64,000 nucleotides of DNA from Hassallia byssoidea VB512170 (GCF_000817785.2 NZ_JTCM02000023.1:1-64000); one strand, 5' to 3'. Counted from the stretch's first letter, positions 34,480 through 43,859 are shown. Made by a program: numbers and translations. Notes: a model not told the origin generated them from the sequence alone.

Positions 34480-36705
34480 TTAATGCACTAACTCAATTCC
34501 CCGCTTCGCTAAAGCTTGCGCTGTCAATCCATTAAACGCCATCAACTCACCAGCACTCGCAGTAGTTTCCCCACGCTTCCATGCGAAAGTATCGCGCTTG
34601 CAGGTACTTCTTAACATAATTGGTTCCAGCATCGCACTCGCACCACCAGTAACACCAATTAACGCATCACCTGCAAATAATTCCGCAAATTTTTCATCAT
34701 CCAAAAACCCACCATCAGCTTCAGAACAAGTATCCCAAGCTGTATCATCAGGACGATATAAACGACGGGGGTTAATAACAGAAATTATCTTCACACCAAG
34801 ACCTTCAGTTTCTAAGAAAGCAGCGGCTTCAAATACTGGCATTAATGTCATATCACCAATCACAGCAAAGACAATTTTCTTACTTCCACCTTGATTAGAT
34901 TCAACTTCATGCAACACTACCGCACCATCGCGTAACCCTTTGTGAGTTTGTTCAAATGTGGTTCTAATTGGTAAAGGTGACTTACTTGCAGTAATTACAA
35001 TTCCCTTATTTTTCGTTTTCAATGCCCAGTCATAACAAACTTGGATACTGTTAGCATCGGGTGGAAAAACTGGGAATACATTGCCATTTCGCATCATCGA
35101 AGCAAAATAAGCTTCAATTTCTGGACGTTGGTGAGTCCAACCGTTGCGTCCTTGCTCTAAAGCACCTGCTGTATATAAAGTAATTGTTGAGGGAGTAGGA
35201 CGGCGCAATTCTGCCATTGCTTGAGTTACTGTTTGGAAAATTGGTAATCCGTTGATGGCAAAAGATTCATAAGAACACCACAAAGTTCTCGCACCCATCA
35301 ACGATAAACCAACCGCTAAACCTGCACAAGCATCTTCACTTAAAGGTTCATAAACTTGTCCGTTTGGTGCTTGGTTGTATAAGTCATCTGTTGTCGGGTG
35401 GATAATCTTTAATGCTTGATTTATGTTGGCAATTCCTGATGCTTCATTTCCATCTGCGTTGGTGACGAGGAAATTTTTATCTTTCTGTCCAACTATTCCT
35501 ACTAATCTTCCCATCGCAGTTGTGGAAATTTTTGATTCGCCACCTACTGCATATTCTTCTAAAGGCAATTCGCCTAATTCTGGCAATTCTAATTCAAATT
35601 CTGTGACAACTGTTTTCGCAGCGGGTCCACCACCTGCGCGTTCCGCATTTGTTCGCACTAATTGCCAAGCTTCTGCTGATAATGCACGCCCTTGCAATGC
35701 ACTTATAATATGAGGAGCGTCTAGCGTATCTTTAGGATATAAATTGTGTGATTTTGCACCTCTAGCGTGAACTCCTGCACCTTTCAATTGTTTAATAATA
35801 AACACGGTAAGTTTTCCGCCAAGTGCAGATTTAGCAGCTTTATCTATACCAGTTAATACGGCTTTGGTAAAAGCTAATCTTTGTTCAAAGGAAAAGGCGG
35901 TACTATCAACATAATCGCCTGTTTGATTTTGGTCGTCAAAGTCTTTGGCATCGACTAATACAACTTCGGCAAAACCGTTACCTTGCCAGTATGCGATCAT
36001 CTGTTCGTTGGTTTTCAGGGAAACCATGCTATGATGCTCCTGGCTGTAACCGTTCCATACCAACACTGGCAAGAAGTTGGTGACGCTGGGAAAAGCAGTA
36101 TTGAAGTGTCCCATCGAACTGATGATGTAGGGTTCACCCAATCCACCGTCACCAACAGTGAAGGGAAACAGCTTATCTTGATGCAGCTTTGCAGCTGACA
36201 TGGCAAAGTGTTGTCCTTGTCCCAAAGGACCGGCGGGTGCGAGAATACCGGGAATGTAGCCGGAAAGATGTCCTAAGAGTCCGTGCTTTTCGCGGAAGCG
36301 ATCGCGCAATTCCTGCACCGTATAAATCCCCATGTCCTCTAACGACCGATCCAAGAACATGGCACTATAAAATCCAGGGGCGTGGTGTCCCACTTCCGTG
36401 ATAATGTTCTTATGACCCAGCATGACCAACGCTGCATAAGCTTCCGCTTGCGAAGCAAATCCACCTGGGTGTCCGGAAGCTTTAGAACCAGTAATTTGTA
36501 ACGTTAAATAACGTAAGGCATCAGCTGCAAGCAAAGTTTGATATACTGCTGCTGCATCTTCAGGATTGGCGATCGCTACTTTACCAGACTCTACAGCAGG
36601 TGTTCCCCCATAAGTTTCAAAATCTGGCAACGCTTCCCCAAAATATTGAATTCCCTCGCAAAAATCTGGAGACGCTGAAGTTGCCTTTGGTGTTGTTGCA
36701 GTCAT
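34480..36705 (-). CDS. Phosphoketolase-like thiamine diphosphate enzyme
   Basis: A 741-residue ThDP enzyme of the transketolase/phosphoketolase superfamily. The N-terminal half carries SGHPGGF (transketolase-like), the ThDP motif VGDGGLGEPY and a later Asn in WNGYSQEHHSM, which is phosphoketolase-like in order. The C-terminal half has GLSLMGARTLWCSYESF, NGWTHQRPEIEAY and PPDANSIQVCYDWAL, again matching phosphoketolases (which have LPPDAN). True phosphoketolases are nearer 790-800 residues and have a GHWGT-type N-terminus, so this is a divergent branch common in cyanobacteria. Likely activity is phosphate-dependent cleavage of a ketose phosphate to acetyl phosphate, but that is inferred. The downstream neighbour is a pentapeptide gene on the same strand. 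Confidence 0.72.
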   Translation of the reverse strand: MTATTPKATSASPDFCEGIQYFGEALPDFETYGGTPAVESGKVAIANPEDAAAVYQTLLAADALRYLTLQITGSKASGHPGGFASQAEAYAALVMLGHKNIITEVGHHAPGFYSAMFLDRSLEDMGIYTVQELRDRFREKHGLLGHLSGYIPGILAPAGPLGQGQHFAMSAAKLHQDKLFPFTVGDGGLGEPYIISSMGHFNTAFPSVTNFLPVLVWNGYSQEHHSMVSLKTNEQMIAYWQGNGFAEVVLVDAKDFDDQNQTGDYVDSTAFSFEQRLAFTKAVLTGIDKAAKSALGGKLTVFIIKQLKGAGVHARGAKSHNLYPKDTLDAPHIISALQGRALSAEAWQLVRTNAERAGGGPAAKTVVTEFELELPELGELPLEEYAVGGESKISTTAMGRLVGIVGQKDKNFLVTNADGNEASGIANINQALKIIHPTTDDLYNQAPNGQVYEPLSEDACAGLAVGLSLMGARTLWCSYESFAINGLPIFQTVTQAMAELRRPTPSTITLYTAGALEQGRNGWTHQRPEIEAYFASMMRNGNVFPVFPPDANSIQVCYDWALKTKNKGIVITASKSPLPIRTTFEQTHKGLRDGAVVLHEVESNQGGSKKIVFAVIGDMTLMPVFEAAAFLETEGLGVKIISVINPRRLYRPDDTAWDTCSEADGGFLDDEKFAELFAGDALIGVTGGASAMLEPIMLRSTCKRDTFAWKRGETTASAGELMAFNGLTAQALAKRGIELVH

Positions 36706-36901
36706 GCTGAGTACCCTATAAATAAAAGGAGACGCTGTAAATCCACGTCCAAGTTAACAAGAATTTTACAACTTTCGTGTTGTCACAGTTTATTGCTATT
36801 TCGCAACACAAATATAATCAGATTCAATATAAACTTAAACAAAATTAATTATTCCAGTTTGTTAGAGTGGCAGAACAGAATAAAAGCAGCAAACAAAATA
36901 A

Positions 36902-38278
36902 ATGAAACTACCAAAAGGTCCACAAAGCCCAAAGTTTTTACAGACGCTTAAGTTCATTCTCAATCCTATGTCGTTTATGGAAACCTGTGCTAAACGCTAC
37001 GGAGATATCTTTACATTGCGGTTGAATACTCCCGTAGTTATTGTTAGCAATCCCCAAGCAATACAGCAGATATTGACTGGCGATACAAAAGATTTTACAG
37101 CCCCATCGACGGGAAACAAGCCTTTTGAACCATTGATGGGCAAGCATTCTGTAATTATGGCAAGCGGTGATGCACACCGTCGTCAACGTCAATTATTGAT
37201 GCCGCCGTTTCACGGTGATAGAATGCGAGTTTATGCCAATATCATCAGTAAAATCACTGATGAGGTAATGAGTCAGCAAGAAGTAGGCAAAGCCTTCTGT
37301 GTGCGGGAGGCGATGCAAACGATTACCATGCGGATTATAATGCAAGCTGTATTTGGATTGTATGAAGGCGATCGCGCCGCCGAAGTAGAAAGACTTCTCG
37401 GTTTAATTTTGGAAGCGGGAGGAAGTTCCCCCCTAAATGCTGCTTTTCTGATTTTCCCGTTTTTGCAACGCGATTTGGGTCCTTTTAGTCATTGGGGAAA
37501 ATTTCTCCGCGATCGTTTGCTTGTTAACCAACTACTCTATGCCGAAATCAACGAACGGCGAGAACAACCAGATACTTCGCGTACAGATGTTCTTAGCTTG
37601 CTGATGGCGGCACGGGACGAGGCGGGACAACCCATGACCAATGAAGAGTTACGCGATGAGTTGATGACGCTGTTGGTAGCCGGTCACGAAACAACGGCGA
37701 CCGCTTTAACTTGGGCGCTGTATTGGATTCACAAGCTACCAGCAGTGCGGGAAAAATTGCTGGCAGAACTGGATAGCTTGGGTGAAAATCCGGACACTAA
37801 TGCAATTATTAAGTTACCATATCTTAACGCTGTTTGCTGCGAAACTTTGCGGATTTACCCCGTGGCAATATTCACTTTTCCTCGAGAGGTAAAAACACCC
37901 GTCTCTTTGTGCGGGCAGGAACTTGAACCTGGTACATCGGTGAGGGGTTCAATTTATTTGACGCACCAGCGCGAGGATTTGTACCCAGAACCGAAGCAGT
38001 TTAAGCCAGAGCGGTTTTTGGAAAGGCAATTTTCGGCTTATGAATATCTGCCTTTTGGGGGTGGTGCTAGGCGCTGTATTGGTATGGCTTTTGCTCAGTT
38101 TGAAATGAAGGTGGTATTGGCGAAGATTCTTTCTAATTTGGATTTGGCGCTAATTGATGATGGTGATGTGCGACCTAAGCGCCGTGGTTTGGTGACTGGT
38201 CTTGATCGCCCGATTCAAATGGTTGTTAAGGGTAAGCGTGAGGTTCAATATCCTGCTTTGACATCTATCTCTGGTTGA
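36902..38278 (+). CDS. Cytochrome P450, CYP110-like
   Basis: A soluble P450 of 458 residues. The opening LPKGPQSPKFLQTLKFILNP is a proline-rich hinge without membrane anchor, as in the cyanobacterial CYP110 family. The oxygen-binding I-helix has AGHETTATAL, the K-helix has ETLR, and the heme loop is FGGGARRCIGMAF with Cys392 as ligand. CYP110 enzymes have been linked to fatty-acid and terpene oxidation; the substrate here is not determinable. It is divergent from the phosphoketolase-like gene and followed by a second P450 on the same strand. Confidence 0.93.
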   Translation: MKLPKGPQSPKFLQTLKFILNPMSFMETCAKRYGDIFTLRLNTPVVIVSNPQAIQQILTGDTKDFTAPSTGNKPFEPLMGKHSVIMASGDAHRRQRQLLMPPFHGDRMRVYANIISKITDEVMSQQEVGKAFCVREAMQTITMRIIMQAVFGLYEGDRAAEVERLLGLILEAGGSSPLNAAFLIFPFLQRDLGPFSHWGKFLRDRLLVNQLLYAEINERREQPDTSRTDVLSLLMAARDEAGQPMTNEELRDELMTLLVAGHETTATALTWALYWIHKLPAVREKLLAELDSLGENPDTNAIIKLPYLNAVCCETLRIYPVAIFTFPREVKTPVSLCGQELEPGTSVRGSIYLTHQREDLYPEPKQFKPERFLERQFSAYEYLPFGGGARRCIGMAFAQFEMKVVLAKILSNLDLALIDDGDVRPKRRGLVTGLDRPIQMVVKGKREVQYPALTSISG

Positions 38279-38384
38279 GTTTTTAGTTGAGGGGATTTTT
38301 GATATATTTTTAAGGCTTTGTTGGGGTGGGCTGTGCCTGCATAGCCCTGTTAAACTAACAGCGTAAAATAAGGTTTTTCTTTCT

Positions 38385-38520
38385 TTGCGCTCTTCGTGTC
38401 TTCTCCTTCGGAGACGCCAAGGGCGAACGCGGTTTAAATATATTATTTAACCACGAAGACGCAAAGGACACGAAGGGGAATTTCTAGAAAACGAACCGCA
38501 GAGGCGCAGAGGGCACAGAG
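38385..38520. repeat. Composite of dispersed repeats between the P450 genes
   Basis: Includes CTTTGCGCTCTTCGTGTC with a complementary ACGCAAAGGACACGAAG near 38459-38476, the CTTCTCCTTCGGAGACGCC repeat with AAGGGCGAACG at 38400-38430, and the ACCGCAGAGGCGCAGAGGG repeat at 38494-38512. Related sequences occur at 13971-14020, 58428-58452 and 63101-63152. Confidence 0.7.
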
Positions 38521-38548
38521 GTAAGAGAAGAGAGAGTAAAGTTTTATT

Positions 38549-39880
38549 ATGAGGTTTTTGTTACAAACGCTGCAATTAATTGCTAATCCGACGCGGTTTT
38601 TGGATCAGTGTGCTGTTAAGTATGGGGATGTTTTTAGTGTCAGGGTTTTGGGGATAAATTCGCCGCCGGTGGTGTTTTTTAGTCATCCGGATGCAATTTC
38701 TGAATGTTTTGCGGTGCCGGCGAAGGAGTTGGATTTTCAGAAAGCGACTCATGTTTTTAAGCCGCTGTTTGGGGAAAAATCGATTGTTTTGCAGGAGACG
38801 CGATCGCACAATCGTCAAAGACAGTTATTGATGCCGCCTTTTCATGGCGATCGCCTAAAATCTTACGGTGAATTAATTTGTCAAATTACTGAAGAAGTTA
38901 TCAAAAATTGGACTTTTGGTGAAGTGATATCTATGCAGAAAGTTATGCCAGATATTACCTTGCAAATTATCTTACAAGTAGTATTTGGTATTAGTCCGGG
39001 TGTACGTTATCAACAATTAAAAGAACAACTGACTTCTTTATTAGAAGATGTCACGAAACCTTTATATTCTAGCTTATTTTTCTTTCCGCCATTGCAAAAT
39101 AATTTAGGCGCGTGGAGTCCTTGGGGAAATTATATCAGAAGGCGAGAAGAAATAGACAAACTCATATATGCAGAAATTTCGGAAAGACGCATCGAAAATG
39201 ATGCTTCGCGTACAGATATTCTCAGTTTGCTAATGTCAGCGCGTGACGAAAACGGGCAGCAGATGACAGATGAAGAATTACGCGATCAATTAGTTTCATT
39301 GTTGCTATTAGGTTATGAAACAACAGCAGCAGTGTTGGCTTGGGTATTTTATTTGATTCACGCGCACCCAGAAGTAAAAGATAAGTTAATCCAGGAATTA
39401 GATGTAGCTGATGCAGGAAATCCAGAAGTTTTAGCGCAACTTCCTTACCTGACTGCTGTTTGTCAAGAAACACTGCGAATTTTTCCTATTGCCTTAATAT
39501 GTACACCGCGAATGGTAAAAGATAAAGTCGAAATTGCCGGGGAAAAATATACATCCGGAACAATTTTAGTACCCTGCATTTATTTAGCACATCGCCGCAG
39601 TGATACTTACCCAGAACCAGAGAAATTTCAACCCGAAAGATTTCTCAATTCTAAATTTTCAGCTTATGAATATCTACCTTTTGGCGGTGGTTATCGCGGT
39701 TGCATAGGTGCAGCATTTTCCATGTATGAAATGAAGTTAATAGTAGCTACAATCTTGTCAAATTTTCAGCTAGCACTCACTAATAATCGTCCGGTACATC
39801 CAACACGCCGAGGTATTACCATAGTCCCTAGTGGTGGTGTGCGGATGGTTGTTAAAGACAAGTTAAAAGTTAGGAATTAG
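38549..39880 (+). CDS. Cytochrome P450, CYP110-like, short N-terminus
   Basis: A 443-residue P450 clearly related to the upstream gene (matching LLMPPFHGDRL and EYLPFGGG segments). The I-helix motif is GYETTAAVL rather than GHETT, the ExxR motif is ETLR, and the heme ligand is Cys385 in GGYRGCIGAAF. The protein begins MRFLLQTLQLIANPTRF, so it lacks the LPxGP proline-rich hinge present in its neighbour; the hinge may have been lost when the repeats upstream were inserted. The gene end and stop are encoded at the edge of a heptamer repeat (39878-39911). Confidence 0.9.
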   Translation: MRFLLQTLQLIANPTRFLDQCAVKYGDVFSVRVLGINSPPVVFFSHPDAISECFAVPAKELDFQKATHVFKPLFGEKSIVLQETRSHNRQRQLLMPPFHGDRLKSYGELICQITEEVIKNWTFGEVISMQKVMPDITLQIILQVVFGISPGVRYQQLKEQLTSLLEDVTKPLYSSLFFFPPLQNNLGAWSPWGNYIRRREEIDKLIYAEISERRIENDASRTDILSLLMSARDENGQQMTDEELRDQLVSLLLLGYETTAAVLAWVFYLIHAHPEVKDKLIQELDVADAGNPEVLAQLPYLTAVCQETLRIFPIALICTPRMVKDKVEIAGEKYTSGTILVPCIYLAHRRSDTYPEPEKFQPERFLNSKFSAYEYLPFGGGYRGCIGAAFSMYEMKLIVATILSNFQLALTNNRPVHPTRRGITIVPSGGVRMVVKDKLKVRN

Positions 39881-39912
39881 GAGTTAGGAGTTAGGAGTTA
39901 GGAGTTAGGAAT
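39876..39912. repeat. Tandem GAGTTAG heptamers
   Basis: Five near-perfect copies of GGAGTTA follow the second P450 directly and include its stop codon TAG. Heptamer repeats of this type recur in the window. Confidence 0.85.
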
Positions 39913-40054
39913 AACTACTCCCTCATCTCCCTCATCTCCCCCACTTTCTCATCTCCCCCCATCCGCCAAGTTGAATATTCCCTATTACAGATACGCTTTT
40001 AGCTCGCCAACGTCTAGATTAACGAGTAACAGCATACAAGGAGATTGGCAAGCC

Positions 40055-40795
40055 ATGCACCAAGAGCAACGCTTGGAAGAACAAGCGGTTAGCAAAGCAG
40101 CAGAAATGCAGATGTCTAGCCAATTGGATCAAGCAGATAAAATAGAAGTAGATGTGCAAAGCGATCTGTGGAAACTACTTCAAGGACAAGCGGATGGAGT
40201 TTCTTTTTCAGGTAAAGGACTCGTGGTGCAAAAAGATGTCCGTCTAGAAGAATTAGTACTGCAAACAGATAAAGTTGATATCAATCTCTTCAGTGCTATT
40301 TTTGGCGAAGTTGAACTGAACCAACCAGTAAAAAGTATAGCTCGCGTTGTATTAAAAGAAGCAGATATTAATCGCGCCTTGACATCAAACTACATTCGCA
40401 GCAAAATCCCAACTTTTGATTTGAATGTAGATGGCGAAATTGTCAGTTTGAAGCCGCAAGAAATACAAATATTTTTACCTGGCGATGGCAAAATTAAATT
40501 TAATGGAACGGTATCAATACACGAAAAAGGTAATACAAATCAGTTAAGTTTCACGGCGTTGATTCGCCCACGCACGCAGACGCAACCAATAATGCTGGAA
40601 AGTTTCACTTGCACTGAAGGAGATGGCATTTCACTGGAAATAGTTACGGCATTAATGCAGAAGGTAAAAGAACTTGTGAATTTACCATATATTCAATTTG
40701 ATGGTATGGCGTTCCAAATCAAAAATATGGAAGTGCAAAAGGAAAGCATAAAAACTTTGGTAGAAACTTATATCAAGCAAATACCGAAAATGTGA
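40055..40795 (+). CDS. LmeA/DUF2993 family protein
   Basis: A 246-residue protein of the DUF2993 family, whose mycobacterial member LmeA binds phospholipids. The body has repeated beta segments (VSFSGKGLVVQKDVRLEELVLQ part, VDINLFSAIFGEVELNQPV, ARVVLKEADINRALTSNYI, then IKFNGTVSIHE). No clear signal peptide is seen from the ATG at 40055. That start is preceded by AAGGAG, but at 14 bases; a TTG at 39971 would add 28 residues. It may act in lipid or pigment handling, given the crtO gene downstream, but this is positional only. Confidence 0.75.
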   Translation: MHQEQRLEEQAVSKAAEMQMSSQLDQADKIEVDVQSDLWKLLQGQADGVSFSGKGLVVQKDVRLEELVLQTDKVDINLFSAIFGEVELNQPVKSIARVVLKEADINRALTSNYIRSKIPTFDLNVDGEIVSLKPQEIQIFLPGDGKIKFNGTVSIHEKGNTNQLSFTALIRPRTQTQPIMLESFTCTEGDGISLEIVTALMQKVKELVNLPYIQFDGMAFQIKNMEVQKESIKTLVETYIKQIPKM

Positions 40796-40821
40796 AATAG
40801 AGACTTAATCCGCATAGACTG

Positions 40822-40863
40822 AACGCAGAAGAATGTATTATACATTTACTTCTGCGTTTTTTT
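40822..40863 (+). terminator. Rho-independent terminator after the DUF2993 gene
   Basis: AACGCAGAAG pairs with CTTCTGCGTT, with an inner ATGTATTATACAT stem, and is followed by a run of T. It separates the gene from crtO. Confidence 0.85.
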
Positions 40864-40987
40864 ATGCTTTTATATTGATACTTTGTTTTTGTTTACAATA
40901 AAATGTGATTTATATAACTGCCGATTGATGTAATTTTTTTTTACCTTTTGTAATATTAAAAGAGTTACTTAACTCAATATTGCAATT

Positions 40988-42667
40988 ATGGAAACTTATG
41001 ATGTAGTTATTATCGGTGCAGGACATAATGGGCTGGTTTGTGCAGCTTATCTGTTAAAAGCTGGTTATAGCGTATTGCTACTAGAAAAGCGTTCTGTTCC
41101 TGGTGGTGCAGCGACAACTGAAGAATGTATACCAGAAGCACCGGGTTTTAAATTTAATCTCTGCGCGATCGATCACGAATTTATTCACCTCGGTCCGGTT
41201 GTTCAAGAATTAGAATTAGAAAAATATGGCTTGGAATATTTAGAATGCGATCCAGTTACATTTTGTCCCCATCCCGATGGCAAGTATTTCTTAGGACATA
41301 AGTCTTTAGAAAAGACTTGTGCAGAAATTGCCCGTTATAGTGAAAGAGATGCCAAAAAGTACGCAGAATATACAAAATACTGGCAGCACGCGCTAGGGGC
41401 AATGATTCCCATGTTCAATGCACCACCAAAGTCAGTTTTAGATATTCTGGGCAACTATGATATCGCCAAGTTGAAAGATTTATTTTCTGTCATTGGTTCC
41501 CCATCGAAAACGCTGGACTTTGTTCGCACCATGCTAACCAGCGCTGAGGATATCCTCAACGAGTGGTTTGATTCAGAATTTCTCAAAGCACCCCTAGCAA
41601 GACTTGCGGCAGAACTCGGTGCCCCACCATCACAAAAAACGATCGCCATTGGTGCAATTATGATGGCAATGCGTCACGACCCAGGTATGGCTAGACCTCG
41701 CGGTGGTACTGGCGCACTCGTGCAAGCTTTGGTTAATTTAGTTACCAGCAAAGGCGGCGTTATCCTCACAGATCAGCACGTTGATAAAGTGATGATTGAT
41801 GATAAAAAAGCTGTTGGTGTACGGGTTGCCGGTGGCAAAGAATATCGCGCTAAACACGGCGTAATTTCTAACATCGATGCCAAACGGTTATTTTTACAAA
41901 TGACCGATAAAAGCGATATTGATGCAGTCGATCCAGATTTATGGGAAAGATTAGAACGTCGTATTGTTAATAATAATGAAACTATCCTGAAGATAGATTT
42001 GGCTTTAGATGAACCGCTACGTTTTGAACACCATGAACACAAAGATGAATATTTGATTGGTTCTATCTTAATTGCAGATTCCGTGAGACACGTTGAACAA
42101 GCTCATAGTAAATGTACCTTGGGAGAGATTCCCGATTCTGACCCATCGATGTATGTAGTAATGCCTAGCGCGTTAGATCCATCATTAGCACCACCGGGCA
42201 AACATACAGTATGGATTGAGTTTTTCGCACCCTATCAAATCGCCGGCGCAGAAGGCACAGGTTTGAAAGGTACCGGTTGGACTGATGAATTGAAAAACAA
42301 AGTCGCAGATAAAGTAGTTGACAAATTGGCGCAGTATTCACCTAATGTGAAAAATTCAATTATCGCCCGTCGCGTCGAAAGTCCAGCCGAATTAGGTGAA
42401 AGATTGGGCGCGTACAAAGGGAATTATTACCACGTTGATATGACCCTAGATCAAATGATATTTTTCCGTCCCTTGCCAGAAATAGCGAATTACAAAACGC
42501 CAATTGATAATCTCTTTTTGACTGGTGCGGGAACTCATCCAGGTGGTTCAATTTCTGGGATGCCGGGACGCAATTGTGCGCGGGTATTTTTGCAGGCAAA
42601 GCATCCAATTACTCAGACTTTGAAGGATGCGCGGGATTCGATTCTGTCAACGTTTAAGATTAATTAG
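40988..42667 (+). CDS. crtO: CrtO-type carotenoid ketolase, copy 1
   Basis: CrtO is the FAD-dependent beta-carotene ketolase of the phytoene-desaturase-like family, making echinenone in cyanobacteria. The 559-residue length agrees. The N-terminal dinucleotide motif is VVIIGAGHNGLVCAAYLL followed by VPGGAATTEE; the downstream CAIDHEFI, SPRD-like and NEWFDSEFLKAPLARL segments match Synechocystis CrtO; the C-terminal motif is LTGAGTHPGGSISGMPGRN. A closely related copy lies at 49812. The leader TTGCAATTATGGAA is shared by both copies. A terminator follows immediately. Confidence 0.9.
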   Translation: METYDVVIIGAGHNGLVCAAYLLKAGYSVLLLEKRSVPGGAATTEECIPEAPGFKFNLCAIDHEFIHLGPVVQELELEKYGLEYLECDPVTFCPHPDGKYFLGHKSLEKTCAEIARYSERDAKKYAEYTKYWQHALGAMIPMFNAPPKSVLDILGNYDIAKLKDLFSVIGSPSKTLDFVRTMLTSAEDILNEWFDSEFLKAPLARLAAELGAPPSQKTIAIGAIMMAMRHDPGMARPRGGTGALVQALVNLVTSKGGVILTDQHVDKVMIDDKKAVGVRVAGGKEYRAKHGVISNIDAKRLFLQMTDKSDIDAVDPDLWERLERRIVNNNETILKIDLALDEPLRFEHHEHKDEYLIGSILIADSVRHVEQAHSKCTLGEIPDSDPSMYVVMPSALDPSLAPPGKHTVWIEFFAPYQIAGAEGTGLKGTGWTDELKNKVADKVVDKLAQYSPNVKNSIIARRVESPAELGERLGAYKGNYYHVDMTLDQMIFFRPLPEIANYKTPIDNLFLTGAGTHPGGSISGMPGRNCARVFLQAKHPITQTLKDARDSILSTFKIN

Positions 42668-42689
42668 GATTTCGCTAAAATTTGGCACT

Positions 42690-42721
42690 AAGCAGCCCTA
42701 AAAAATTATGGGCTGCTTTTT
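42690..42721 (+). terminator. Rho-independent terminator of crtO copy 1
   Basis: AAGCAGCCC and GGGCTGCTT form a nine-base stem around an 11-base A/T loop, followed by a T run. Confidence 0.88.
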
Positions 42722-42810
42722 CATTTCTTTACATTGATTGATACAAAATAATTGCCAACTTTATATTTAAAATCTTATTATTTAAATAATAAATAAACAA
42801 TGATTTAAAA

Positions 42811-43149
42811 ATGATTGGACGCAAAGGCTTTATATATATTTTTTCCAATCCGGCTTTTCCCAATGAGTTAAAAATTGGGAAGACAACAAGAACTCCAGAA
42901 GAAAGAGCAAAAGAATTATCAGGCACTGGTTTGCCAGAAAGATTTATTGTAGAGTATTACGAATATGTTTTTGATTGTCATTTCTGTGAAAAAATTATAC
43001 ACAAAAATATTGATGAATATCGTCATAATAAAAGACGAGAATTTTTTAAATTACCTCTTCAAGAGGCAATATTAAAAGTTCAAGAAGTAACTCAGGGTAA
43101 AATATATCCTCAAAGGAAAATTAATAAATATATACATAGATTAAATTAA
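42811..43149 (+). CDS. GIY-YIG nuclease family protein (T5orf172-like)
   Basis: A 112-residue single-domain protein. GFIYIFSNPAFPNELKIGKTTRTPEERAKEL contains the family's paired I-Y-x(10-13)-K-I-G-x-T core, the diverged GIY-YIG form of the T5orf172/Mug113 group, followed by EYYEYVFDCHFCEKIIH and RREFFKL. Proteins of this group occur in phages, plasmids and mobile islands; activity is assumed to be nucleolytic. The next gene starts four bases after the stop, so they form an operon. AT-rich codon use fits a recently acquired segment. Confidence 0.8.
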   Translation: MIGRKGFIYIFSNPAFPNELKIGKTTRTPEERAKELSGTGLPERFIVEYYEYVFDCHFCEKIIHKNIDEYRHNKRREFFKLPLQEAILKVQEVTQGKIYPQRKINKYIHRLN

Positions 43150-43152
43150 AAT

Positions 43153-43680
43153 ATGTTACTTAGATGGGCATGTCAGAATAATGATTATATTCTTCGTTTT
43201 AGGCATAAAAATTTATTATCAATTTTTTGTAATGAAATACCCAGTGTTAATGTATGGCAATGTAGAGAAGGTGATCGGCTGATGATAAAAAGCAAGTTTG
43301 ATGATTATGATGATTTAATTAACTATGAAAATTTGGTTGATTTCGGTTTAAATATTTTAGAGAAAAATCGTTCTTTAACTGAAATTATTGATATATATCC
43401 GGGTGATAGGCTAGTATGGGTTGCTAAAAAAAATAAAACTTATTTAAATAATTATCCTAACGAATCTTATTCTGTAAAATCTATAATAGATTGCCTAGAA
43501 TATGCTAAAATAATAGTCTCTTCGCAAGAAGAATTACTCATTGCCAAAGAAGGGTATCGATTGCCATTTGGCTCACCATTAAATAAAATACCTAAGACAA
43601 TTATATTACAAGCATACTTTAAAATAAAGGAACTAGGTATTCCCAATGAATGGGGTCCAGCAACAATGGATTTACCGTAA
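43153..43680 (+). CDS. Hypothetical protein cotranscribed with the GIY-YIG gene
   Basis: A 175-residue protein without recognised domain. It is AT-rich in codon use and rich in Asn, Ile and Tyr. It starts four bases after the GIY-YIG stop codon, so the two are almost certainly cotranscribed. Features include a hydrophobic core segment (YPGDRLVWVAKK) and a C-terminal IPNEWGPATMDLP. No signal peptide or TM. It could be a partner or immunity protein of the nuclease; there is no direct evidence. Confidence 0.6.
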   Translation: MLLRWACQNNDYILRFRHKNLLSIFCNEIPSVNVWQCREGDRLMIKSKFDDYDDLINYENLVDFGLNILEKNRSLTEIIDIYPGDRLVWVAKKNKTYLNNYPNESYSVKSIIDCLEYAKIIVSSQEELLIAKEGYRLPFGSPLNKIPKTIILQAYFKIKELGIPNEWGPATMDLP

Positions 43681-43723
43681 AGCATATATATATTTATATG
43701 TGAGATAGACATCAGTAAAGTAG

Positions 43724-43827
43724 TGGACTGTTTCAGCTAAAATAGGGCAATAGAGAAAGTTCGTAGTTGCACTTCATAGCGCTAAAAAACCGAAAACCTA
43801 ATGCACCAAATTAGCTGAAACAGTCCA
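43724..43827. mobile_element. 104-bp MITE with 17-bp terminal inverted repeats
   Basis: TGGACTGTTTCAGCTAA at 43724-43740 is perfectly inverted at 43811-43827. Identical GTAG tetranucleotides flank it on both sides (43720-43723 and 43828-43831), a likely target-site duplication. The 70-bp interior is non-coding. No matching transposase is in the window. Confidence 0.8.
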
Positions 43828-43831
43828 GTAG

Positions 43832-43859
43832 GGTGCGTTACACTTCGTTAACGCACCAT
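43832..43859. repeat. GGTGCGTTA palindrome, possible terminator of the RHH gene
   Basis: GGTGCGTTA and TAACGCACC form a nine-base stem just downstream of the minus-strand ribbon-helix-helix gene. It is a widespread cyanobacterial repeat and may end that transcript; no strong T run was seen. Confidence 0.55.
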
